32,695 nucleotides of DNA from Bradyrhizobium sp. ARR65 (GTDB taxonomy: Bacteria; Pseudomonadota; Alphaproteobacteria; Rhizobiales; Xanthobacteraceae), in assembly GCF_000472385.1 (NCBI RefSeq), contig NZ_AWZU01000067.1:1-32695 (forward strand). Reading direction: 5' to 3'. The first letter of the stretch is position 1; every line of letters starts with the position of its first letter. Position numbers and translations under genes: made by a program. Below, in pieces: positions 16,144 through 23,109 of this stretch. Under the pieces are notes generated by a model. It saw only the letters and a list, made by a program, of their open reading frames with translations. It ran no database searches and was not told where the DNA came from.

Positions 16144-17676
16144 TCAATGCGAATCGGCACAATCTGCACCCGTGTGGGAGGCCGCGTGTTTGACTCCTTC
16201 GATGCGCCTCGTCGTCCAGTCACCGGTCTGCCAGATGAAGCAGTCGTCGAGGTCTTCTTCGATTAGTCCGGTCATGTACAACTGATCGAGCAAGTCGGCG
16301 ACCCCAAGGAGGGTCGTTCCGTCAGCTGCGACCCGAATAACCAGCTCCGACATCGTGCAGTTGCCGTCCGCGATCAAACGGCCAACGGAAATCGGGGCGA
16401 AGTCGTCGAGCACGCGGTGTTCCATGTTGCGCGAGCGAAGATGAAAGCACCGGTCCCCTGCCTTGTACTGCAGGTCCCTGCGGAAGCGGATCGGCAGGTC
16501 ATGGGCTGGGCTCTCGAGCATATGCTGTTCGATCATGCTCTGTAGCCCGCCCCGGAAACCGTCAGGCGTGCTGAAGAAGCGTTCGCCCAGGATGCGGTAC
16601 CCGAGAGGCCAGCGGTCGCTACCCGGCACCGGCGTCACCAGTCGTAAACGCCCCTGCCGCATATTTACGAGGAAGCCGGAAACACAGGCGATCGTCGTGT
16701 GATTGCTTTCCAGAAAGGCGATTGCACCGTCCTTGTTAGCGCCCCTGAGCTTCTCCTTCCGCTCGCGCGCGCGCCCGGCCATGGCCTTTGCCGTCAGCGC
16801 CTCGTTGCCCTGCAGGATGAGTTCGACTCCTAGCAACTCCTCAGGCGAAAACGCCGTGTGAATCTGATTAAGATGTGCCGTGCTTAGCACGGAGAAACGA
16901 TTCGTCGTCGTGCGATATAGATTGAAGAGCCCGAGCACGCGCCTCGTGAGTGCCTGATCCTTGAGTGGCGCTGCCGTTGTTGTTTGCGGTAACGCGCCCG
17001 TAATCTGATAGTAGTCGAACAGAAAGCGATCGTAGTGTGGGTTGTCCATAGGATCTGTGGCCCAGTAGCAGAAGCCCGTGCGGACTGCCGAACCAAACAT
17101 TTCGCTCGCGACACCAACCACGCCCCGCCAAAGCGCTGCATGCTCTTTGTTATAGTCGTAATAGCCTTTGAAGCGATCGGCCGAGAGGCCACAGAACCAA
17201 CAACCGACGGTGCAGCCCTCGCTTAGCTCGAAAGCGATGATGGGGTGCGTGAGCGACGCCGCCGACACGCCCAATTGGTCATTGCAGCGCCGGATTTGCC
17301 GCTCGCGCCAAGCATGAAAGCGAGGATTGATCGTTGACATCTCGCCTTCGTCGCGCAAGAGGTCGCGATGACGCATCATCTCGCGGATATACTCATCCCA
17401 CATCACAGCCAGCGGCCACGGCGCAGACTCCGGCTTGAAGCGGTATTGTTGGTAGCCACCGCGCCAGAGCGGCAGCACCTCCATTGGATCCACTTTGATG
17501 CCGTACCGCTCTGTTACCGCTCGAGGGGTGGCGATTGCCTCCGCAAGCGCCCTGCGGAACTCCACGTCACCGGCTAACCGCTCCATGAAGCGTTTGAGGT
17601 GCGACAGCGTGCGCAGCTGCTCCGGGGGGCGCCGGTCAAAAATCTGTCGGTAGTGCTCGGCGGCAGCGTGTGTCAT
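16144..17676 (-). CDS. PoyD-like radical SAM peptide epimerase (RiPP maturation)
   Basis: Radical SAM enzyme predicted to convert L- to D-residues in a RiPP core by abstracting the alpha-hydrogen. It has 510 residues, the usual size of the RiPP-maturation amino acid epimerase family (TIGR04517/PoyD-like). The N-terminal 140 residues are helical (for example LKRFMERLAGDVEFRRALAE). The [4Fe-4S] motif is FELSEGCTVGCWFCGLSADR with Cys155, Cys159 and Cys162 (C-x3-C-x2-C), followed by RFKGYYDYNKEH. The middle contains TDPMDNPHYDRF and VELILQGNEALTAKA; the C-terminus is wHTH-like (LLGVADLLDQLYMTGLIEED). It starts 81 bases after the precursor stop, with only a weak ribosome binding site. It is on the same strand as, and probably co-transcribed with, the precursor. 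Confidence 0.93.
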   Translation of the reverse strand: MTHAAAEHYRQIFDRRPPEQLRTLSHLKRFMERLAGDVEFRRALAEAIATPRAVTERYGIKVDPMEVLPLWRGGYQQYRFKPESAPWPLAVMWDEYIREMMRHRDLLRDEGEMSTINPRFHAWRERQIRRCNDQLGVSAASLTHPIIAFELSEGCTVGCWFCGLSADRFKGYYDYNKEHAALWRGVVGVASEMFGSAVRTGFCYWATDPMDNPHYDRFLFDYYQITGALPQTTTAAPLKDQALTRRVLGLFNLYRTTTNRFSVLSTAHLNQIHTAFSPEELLGVELILQGNEALTAKAMAGRARERKEKLRGANKDGAIAFLESNHTTIACVSGFLVNMRQGRLRLVTPVPGSDRWPLGYRILGERFFSTPDGFRGGLQSMIEQHMLESPAHDLPIRFRRDLQYKAGDRCFHLRSRNMEHRVLDDFAPISVGRLIADGNCTMSELVIRVAADGTTLLGVADLLDQLYMTGLIEEDLDDCFIWQTGDWTTRRIEGVKHAASHTGADCADSH

Positions 17677-17757
17677 TTGACGAAGCTTACTTCATGTTTT
17701 CATCGCACTTCATCGCCTCCTCGAGCAACCAGCCGATGCGGTCAGAGCGAAGGCATG

Positions 17758-18123
17758 TCAGACCTCGGCCGCGACGGCAACAATAACAACCACAACAACT
17801 GCAACGGGCTCAACTGCCGTGGCGTGGTCAGAGGCCGCTTCCGCGGCTTGCGCGCCCCTCGTGGCCACCTCTGCAAGGGCCTGCACAGCGCTGGTCAAGA
17901 TCGTATCACTCGAATAAGAAGTGCCACCGGCGAGGCGTTTAGTCGTCAACTTCTGTCGAGCTCGAATGCAACTTTTAGCTTCATCAAGTGTGAAGTTGTA
18001 GCCGAGGCTCTTTCCGATCGAGACAATCGATGCAAGGCCGGTAGCAATTGGTTTTACGCGTTCAAGCAGACCACCCTCGTTCCCCAGATCGTTGACGAAT
18101 CGCTCTACGTCAGTTCGCGACAC
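17758..18123 (-). CDS. Nif11-type leader RiPP precursor with valine-rich core
   Basis: 121-residue precursor peptide. It starts at GTG 18121-18123 with GGAG seven bases upstream. Residues 1-67 are a Nif11-like leader: MSRTDVERFVNDL, then the conserved stretch SIVSIGKSLGYNFTLDEAKS (32-51), then KLTTKRLAGG with the double-glycine cleavage site at 66-67. The predicted core (68-121, 54 residues) starts TSYSSDTILTSAVQALAEVA and ends VEPVAVVVVVIVAVAAEV, with 10 Val and 1 Ile in the last 18 residues. Runs of beta-branched residues are the usual substrates of PoyD-type epimerases and B12 radical SAM methyltransferases, both encoded downstream. The core has no Cys, arguing against lanthipeptide or sactipeptide chemistry. 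The antisense strand is rich in Asn codons but is only the complement of the valine codons. Confidence 0.88.
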   Translation of the reverse strand: MSRTDVERFVNDLGNEGGLLERVKPIATGLASIVSIGKSLGYNFTLDEAKSCIRARQKLTTKRLAGGTSYSSDTILTSAVQALAEVATRGAQAAEAASDHATAVEPVAVVVVVIVAVAAEV

Positions 18124-18205
18124 AGCCAGTCTCCGTGCCTTTGCTCAAAGTCGCCAAATCATTCATCTCGGGCTCACAAGCGATTGGTGCCGACGCCGTG
18201 AACAA

Positions 18206-18221
18206 GGCAAGAGGCGTGCCG
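18206..18221 (-). promoter_or_regulatory. Sigma-54 (-24/-12) promoter of the RiPP operon
   Basis: On the minus strand CGGCACG-CCTC-TTGCC, against TGGCACG-N4-TTGCW: the whole GGCACG block and TTGC match, with exact GG-N10-GC spacing. The predicted start is near 18195, a leader of about 72 bases before the precursor GTG. Confidence 0.78.
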
Positions 18222-18273
18222 AATTGAAGATTGCCGGTTTTTCGCTTTTTCTGACCCTACGTATCGTCAACTT

Positions 18274-18290
18274 GGCAACATTTTGTTGCC
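18274..18290. repeat. Perfect inverted repeat upstream of the RiPP promoter
   Basis: GGCAACA-TTT-TGTTGCC: seven-base arms around three bases. It overlaps the NifA-type site by seven bases, so it could be part of the activator site or a site for a second regulator. Confidence 0.6.
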
Positions 18291-18299
18291 GAACTGACA
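18284..18299 (-). promoter_or_regulatory. NifA-type upstream activator site of the RiPP operon
   Basis: TGT-TGCCGAACTG-ACA, perfect TGT-N10-ACA (symmetrical, so strand-neutral), centred about 97 bases before the predicted transcript start. It partly overlaps a perfect inverted repeat, GGCAACA-TTT-TGTTGCC, at 18274-18290. Confidence 0.68.
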
Positions 18300-18772
18300 A
18301 TCGGCCGGCTACGCGGGACGGGGTTTTCGTTGTCCCTATCCAAACGCAGCGGCTTGGGGCGATATCAAAGCGAGGGAATCACGACTTCGGACGTTGCTGA
18401 TCGTTAGTGCGACCTTGATCATCAAGTTGCTTGACGAGGCTTGAATGCCCCGCTCTGGATTCGGACTGCAAAGACTACCGATCATGGTCGCATCCGTGGC
18501 ACTCGCCAACAGGATTGCGCGCATCATCTAGGCTTTGCTCGTCAAGGCGTGGCATCTGCGCCGGCGGCAATGTTGAAATCTTGATCGAAAGAACACTCCA
18601 GCAAGAGGCAAGGCGCAAATTGGATGAACCTTGAAGGAGGACGTTCTCGTTTGCTCGACGCCGTTCGACTGCCGTTCCGCGATCTCTTCGGCTCGCTTGC
18701 CCACAACGTCTGCGAGGGAGGCGGCGTGCGATATGAGCCGGAGGGGGCCCGCGATCACATTGTCCAGCGCTG
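18300..18772. other. Intergenic between RiPP control region and transporter
   Basis: No convincing ORF on either strand. Beyond the activator site I see no promoter or terminator I can support. Confidence 0.45.
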
Positions 18773-20098
18773 TCAGGGGCTTCGCTCGTTCGCAGCGCTC
18801 TGAACTTTCGGCGGTGCGGTCTCGGGCATCATAAGCATGGCACAGAGTCCGGCCGCGGTAGCGACAAGCATGTACCAGGCGGGCGCCAGAGCGCTGCCGG
18901 TAACATGGATCAGCCAGGCGACGACAGGCTGAGCTGTGCCTCCGAACATCGCTATCGCCAAAGCGTAAATCGTCGCGAAGGCGCCACCGCGAATGTTCTT
19001 GGGCAAACCTTCGGCCATGCTCACATAGAACGCGCTATATGGAATCGTTCCGATGAGAGTGAGCGCGCCGAGGCCTCCGAGAAGTGCGAGGGCACTGCGG
19101 CTCTCTGCGATCCACAAGAACACCGGATAGGTCATCAGCAACGCACCGATCTGCGGCCATATCATGATGTGCCGGCGTCCGGCTAGATCCGCGAGCCAAC
19201 CACCCAGCAACGCGGCAGCAATTCCTACCGTATTGCTGATGAGCGTGGCGGCAAAAGCGAGAGGCGCAGAAACTTGCAGGGTGTTCAGCGCATAGGTGGT
19301 CATATATTCCGTGACATAGGTGATAATCGTGCAGCTGGCCAAAATGACGAATCCCAAGCTCATGATGCGGCGAGCGGCAGGCGATCTCATAGACTGGACG
19401 ACGGGAGCCGGGCCTTCGGGGCGGTGCAACGTTTCCGCCAGGGCGCTCCGCAACCAAAGTCCGAACGGTAACGTACCGGCGCCGAGCAAAAGCGCGATCC
19501 GCCATCCGTACGCGTGCAGTGCCTCGCTTGTCATGGTGAGGGAGAGTATTTCTCCAATCAACGCTCCGGCCGTCGCAGCTATCTGTTGGCTGGCGGGCTG
19601 AAAAGAAACGGCAAGACCGCGGGCTTCGGCTGGTGCCGCTTCCATCAAATAGGCGGTAGTCGGACCGACTTCACCTCCGAGAGCGAAGCCCTGCACCAAA
19701 CGTGCGAAAATGGCCAGCAACGGAGCAGCAATTCCTATCGTCTCGTACGAGGGCGTAATAGCCAACACAAGGATCGCTGCGCTCATCATCGCAAAGCTGG
19801 CGGTCATCGCGGGCCGGCGCCCGACCCGATCCGAGTACGAGCCGAGCACGATGGCCCCGATCGGTCTGGTTACAAAACCCGCGCCAAACGTCGCGAGCGA
19901 CAACATGAGGCTGGCGAACGGGTCCCTCGCCGGGAAGAACGCCTGACCGATCTGGATAGCGAAAAAGCTATAGGTCCCGAAGTCATAGAATTCGAGAATA
20001 TTGCCGATCGTTGCGCCCAATACGACGCGGCTGGTCAAGCGTTCGTCTGCCGCAACGAGGACCGGCTCCAGCCTCTCCTGAGTAAATTGCCTGGACAT
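18773..20098 (-). CDS. MFS transporter, metabolite:H+ symporter (MHS) type
   Basis: Twelve-helix inner-membrane transporter of 441 residues from ATG 20098. MHS-subfamily signatures are GATIGNILEFYDFGTYSFFA in helix 1, TRPIGAIVLGSYSDRVGRRP at loop 2-3, and LVQGFALGGEVGPTTAYLME in helices 4-5. GGWLADLAGRRHIM is the repeat of the loop motif in the second half. Relatives import proline/betaine, shikimate, citrate or 2-oxoglutarate with protons; the substrate is unknown. The start at 20098 is chosen because the extension to 20227 is not transporter-like. It points the same way as the RiPP operon but is separated by 650 bases and that operon's own promoter, so a role in RiPP export is not supported. 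A poor sigma-54-like sequence near 20162-20175 has three mismatches. Confidence 0.9.
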   Translation of the reverse strand: MSRQFTQERLEPVLVAADERLTSRVVLGATIGNILEFYDFGTYSFFAIQIGQAFFPARDPFASLMLSLATFGAGFVTRPIGAIVLGSYSDRVGRRPAMTASFAMMSAAILVLAITPSYETIGIAAPLLAIFARLVQGFALGGEVGPTTAYLMEAAPAEARGLAVSFQPASQQIAATAGALIGEILSLTMTSEALHAYGWRIALLLGAGTLPFGLWLRSALAETLHRPEGPAPVVQSMRSPAARRIMSLGFVILASCTIITYVTEYMTTYALNTLQVSAPLAFAATLISNTVGIAAALLGGWLADLAGRRHIMIWPQIGALLMTYPVFLWIAESRSALALLGGLGALTLIGTIPYSAFYVSMAEGLPKNIRGGAFATIYALAIAMFGGTAQPVVAWLIHVTGSALAPAWYMLVATAAGLCAMLMMPETAPPKVQSAANERSP

Positions 20099-20353
20099 CC
20101 TCGATCCGCCTGCAGCGCGATCCCTGGACCGAACATTTCGACCAGCCAGGTCGCGCACGCTGCATTCCACTTGCCCAACACGCCTTCTCACCTTGATGTG
20201 GCCGGCCCCCGCGCGCCAGTGTTCCACATGTGGACTGAAGCATGTCGCTCATGACAACGCGTGCAATAAAAATGCCTGCCTCTTGCAGCCCATTGAAGCC
20301 TTGAACTGATCGCGGCAGTCGCCAGCAAAGATTAAAAAAGGGACCCGCCGCAG

Positions 20354-20770
20354 TTGCCGGGCGCCGGCGCTCGTTCTGCTCATGTGCAATGGGCGAGTTT
20401 GCGTACCGCTCGGTTTCCGGAGTCTGTGAGGGACGCCCTCATGGGAGAGAACGGGCAGGTGCGTCTGCCAGGGACCTTCATCGAAGATGCGTTTCCGGCA
20501 TTCGTCTCGAAGGTCGACGCCGTTCTGAACGGAGCCCCGCTGGGCGCTGAGCACCGCGCCGTTTTGGAAGGAGTCAGGGAGCGGCTTTCGGAATTTGCGT
20601 CAGGGGTGGGCGGCATGGTTGCCAGCCTGAGGGATGCCGGAACGGGAGCCGACCTTCCGTTGGAATTGCTGGACGAGATCGTGGAAGGTGCGTGGGTTAC
20701 GGCGAGCGAAGTCGTGCAGCTGCTCGCAGTGCAGCCAAAGATAGCAGCCATAATTGAACCGCCGGCTTGA
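20354..20770 (+). CDS. Hypothetical protein
   Basis: Frame of up to 138 codons with normal high-GC codon use and mainly helical sequence (HRAVLEGVRERLSEFASGVG, ELLDEIVEGAWVTASEVVQL). No family recognised, no signal peptide and no membrane segment. The frame opens with TTG at 20354; an ATG at 20441 (MGENGQVRLPGTF) is an alternative start. It has no obvious link with the divergent transporter upstream. Confidence 0.45.
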   Translation: MPGAGARSAHVQWASLRTARFPESVRDALMGENGQVRLPGTFIEDAFPAFVSKVDAVLNGAPLGAEHRAVLEGVRERLSEFASGVGGMVASLRDAGTGADLPLELLDEIVEGAWVTASEVVQLLAVQPKIAAIIEPPA

Positions 20771-21062
20771 GCTGCGCTGCCGGAAAATACTGGGCACTGC
20801 AGCGCGCAGGAAGGGCAAAGGCAGGCTCGCAGCGGAGGCAGGCGAGGGGGGTTCGACAGCCGGGAGGCCTGAGCCGCAGCTCGGCGCGCCCGACCCTGGC
20901 ACGGGCCCAACAGCCAAGCTTATCGTACTCTCGGATTTGGGTACGAAGAAACTCGCGAGCGTGGAGGAGGCCCACGCGAGGGCGTCATTGTCGACGAGCG
21001 GACACATGGCGCTGTGGTAGGCTCCGCCGTCCAGGAAAGCCCTGACAGGGCGGCTCAAGCGA
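20771..21062. other. Low-confidence stretch, no supported gene
   Basis: A frame from 20754 to 21020 (tail KLIVLSDLGTKKLASVEEAH) overlaps the preceding ORF and has no recognised family. Confidence 0.35.
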
Positions 21063-21330
21063 TTGGACGAACTTTTGCAGTTCGATCTGCCCGCTCAGCA
21101 AAGCGCCGTCTCGCAAGCGCGTCAGATGAAACCCGAGGACGCCGAGCGCGCCCTAAATATCGTCGTCGAGCGCCTGCAGACGCAGGCAGCGGAGATTAAG
21201 GCCTGTGTAGCCGCGCTCGAGGAGCCTCGTCGAGGTGGCCTGCTCACGGTTGCGCAAGTGCCGAAATGCGCGACAAAATAGTCCGGCTCGAGACGATGTT
21301 GTCCGAAGTGCAGCGACAGGCACCGCATTG
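21063..21330 (+). pseudogene. Small coiled-coil protein split by a frameshift
   Basis: The first frame reads LDELLQFDLPAQQSAVSQAR, then ALNIVVERLQTQAAEIKACV, and runs into unlikely sequence after EEPRRGG. Shifting near 21235 gives AEMRDKIVRLETMLSEVQRQ then APH and a stop near 21330. Both parts are heptad-like and charged. The combined length is about 90 residues. Neither a start codon with a good ribosome binding site nor a family is clear. Confidence 0.35.
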
Positions 21331-21467
21331 AAGGCGCGAAAAGCCTCGATCCTAGCCGATTGCATAGTGACTATGCCGTCAGCATCAAGCGAGAACGGGT
21401 CGATCAAGATTGTCACGCCTGAAGATCGGTCGAGGCTCACCCGCGAATTCTGACGACCGGTGTTACA

Positions 21468-21707
21468 ATGTGTCCCGCTGCTAAGTGGTTATATCCCGAG
21501 CCGGAGCGCTACTTGTACCATTTCGGCGCCTTCCTTGATTACTATGCCGGCGAGCCGTACGCGGATCGAAGCGGCGCGTATTCGAGAGCGGAGACAGGCG
21601 CGTTTCTGTGGTTGGCGGATCCTATCAGTCGCAACCAGCTGGCGCGAAAGTCCGCTGCACCTCGCGTCGAGCTGTCTTTTCGCGCCAGTGAGCGCGCTGT
21701 TCACTAA
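21468..21707 (+). CDS. Short hypothetical ORF
   Basis: ATG-started 79-codon frame. The first two thirds (YPEPERYLYHFGAFLDYYAG, then DRSGAYSRAETGAFLWLADP) read like protein and the end does not. No recognised family and no clear ribosome binding site. Confidence 0.25.
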   Translation: MCPAAKWLYPEPERYLYHFGAFLDYYAGEPYADRSGAYSRAETGAFLWLADPISRNQLARKSAAPRVELSFRASERAVH

Positions 21708-21715
21708 GCTGCGGT

Positions 21716-21964
21716 CTAAAACTTCGGCGGAAGTGGCCCGTGAGCCCGAGGCTCTTGATCAACGTCTCCAGGCGGGGGTCGCGAACGATAGGGGGCACTG
21801 AGCAACAAGAGGAACAGCGCTCTGTTGGCATCATAGCTGGCCGCTGATCGGCTAATTCTTGAGCCGGTCATTACCAACGTACCTTCTTTCGTGCAGACCG
21901 ACCACGACCACCTTCGCCGGCGCTGTTTTATGAAAACCTCGAAAAATGGGAGTCGATCAGACAT
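21716..21964 (-). CDS. Small protein resembling DUF1508/YegP-type domains
   Basis: 82 residues. The N-terminal part FFEVFIKQRRRRWSWSVCTK then EGTLVMTGSRISRSAASYDA shows the alternating pattern F-E-V...W-x-W...G-x-x-x...S-x-x-S seen in YegP/DUF1508-like small domains, followed by a helix, NRALFLLLLSAPYRS. The resemblance is judged by eye only. A GGGAGG sequence lies about 15 bases before the ATG, somewhat far. It sits alone between short hypothetical ORFs and the marR gene, on the same strand as marR. Confidence 0.5.
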   Translation of the reverse strand: MSDRLPFFEVFIKQRRRRWSWSVCTKEGTLVMTGSRISRSAASYDANRALFLLLLSAPYRSRPPPGDVDQEPRAHGPLPPKF

Positions 21965-22089
21965 GGCATCAGTCCCTGCCTCCCCGATATCTTAAATGTC
22001 TTAAATGTGCTATGTCCTTCGGCCTGCAGTCCCGCCATCGAAATGCCCACCTGGAGTTCGGTCATTCCTGGCGATCGTGCGTGTGGTGC

Positions 22090-22608
22090 TCACAAATCCA
22101 GAGCGATCTTTAAACGAGCTTTCTCGAGGCGCTCTCGGACGCCTGCGAGCCTGCTAGCGAACTCACTCAGTCCGCGAACGTTGAATTCACCAAAGACCAA
22201 TTTGTCGATTGCCTCCTGTTGTGATGAGAGGCCCGCCAGATGCTTGTAGGTTCTATCCGTCAGAGACATCTCCACGATACGGCCATCGCTCGTAGAGGGC
22301 TTGCGGCGAAGCAAGCCCTTTTTCTCCAGCAGCTTTGATTGGGTCGTGACGAACGAGGAGTCGACCTTCATCAGCTTGGATACGGCATTGACCGGAACGC
22401 CGTTGCCCCGGTCCAAGCCCCACAGCGCGATCAAGATCATCCACTGCGGTGCAGTAATGCCCAATGCATCCGCCCGCAATCGGCAGAGTTCTTCCAGAAA
22501 CAGATTGACGGATCTGATCTCCCACATGAAGCGCCAGACCACGTCATCGTTTGCAGGAGCGCTGCTGCCAAATGGTGCTTTAGGAATACCCAAATCCAGC
22601 GGCATCAT
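22090..22608 (-). CDS. MarR-family transcriptional regulator
   Basis: 172-residue winged-helix regulator. Helix 1 and dimer region: VVWRFMWEIRSVNLFLEELC. wHTH: GITAPQWMILIALW, then VNAVSKLMKVDSSFVTTQSK (recognition helix), then the wing LLRRKPSTSDGRIVEMSLTD, and a C-terminal dimer helix. MarR proteins usually bind palindromes in divergent promoter regions and respond to small aromatic or acidic ligands. It is divergent from a LivK-type binding protein 500 bases away; a perfect palindrome lies between (22753-22767). Two consecutive ATGs (22608, 22605) are possible starts. Confidence 0.92.
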   Translation of the reverse strand: MMPLDLGIPKAPFGSSAPANDDVVWRFMWEIRSVNLFLEELCRLRADALGITAPQWMILIALWGLDRGNGVPVNAVSKLMKVDSSFVTTQSKLLEKKGLLRRKPSTSDGRIVEMSLTDRTYKHLAGLSSQQEAIDKLVFGEFNVRGLSEFASRLAGVRERLEKARLKIALDL

Positions 22609-22752
22609 ATTTCAGGTTGAATACTCAAACTGTTCCTCCTTACCGCAAATCAAAAATCGGGACAATGCTGCGAGGTCGTAGACCGAACAGTTGGTACGTT
22701 TCGGACAAAAGTGAGATGTTCCGATGCAGATCAGGCGTTTGCCGGCCCCTTT

Positions 22753-22767
22753 TGTACGAGACGTACA
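22753..22767. promoter_or_regulatory. Palindromic operator candidate in the marR-livK interval
   Basis: TGTACG-AGA-CGTACA, six-base perfect arms. A related imperfect copy with the same GTACG half lies at 22691-22708. The position between divergent genes fits a MarR operator. It is not a NifA site (spacing nine, not ten). Confidence 0.5.
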
Positions 22768-23109
22768 GAGCTATCCCTTTGATGCCTGCTTAATTGAGCT
22801 AATCTTGATCTGGCAAGTTGTGCGTTGCTCTCGTGAGCGGAGCGGGCCCTGTGGAATCTAACAGTGCTCTACGAAGTAAGACGGAAGGAGACATCGCAAG
22901 TGTCGGTCGCTTGGTCCGAACTCTTCGATGCGCGCTATCTGCAAGGCCTCACACCAATCAGGGCTGAGGCTAGAGCGCAGGCAGAACCCTGGTCAAAAGC
23001 GACAACTCGCACCCTGTTGATCAACGCTATCGAATTCGCGATCGAAACAAAGATGCCTGGACTTTGAGGCGACGAACGCAAGCCGAAAATATTTACTGTG
23101 GAGGACTTC

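Noticed and set aside
17599..18201. Plus-strand 200-codon frame with an Asn-rich run opposite the precursor
   Set aside because: It is the complement of the valine codons of the Nif11 precursor; the minus frame has a leader family, a ribosome site and a promoter.
18274..18290. Palindrome GGCAACA-TTT-TGTTGCC read as a sigma-54 promoter
   Set aside because: GG and GC are twelve bases apart, not ten, on either strand; it is better seen as part of the activator region.
18773..20098. MHS transporter as the RiPP exporter
   Set aside because: The family imports small metabolites, and the gene lies outside the operon defined by the promoter at 18206.
20162..20175. Sigma-54-like sequence upstream of the MHS transporter
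   Set aside because: Spacing is right, but three of eleven defined bases differ and there is no activator site.
22801..22830. TGGCAAG...GTTGCTC upstream of the LivK-type gene as a sigma-54 promoter
   Set aside because: GG to GC distance is thirteen bases.
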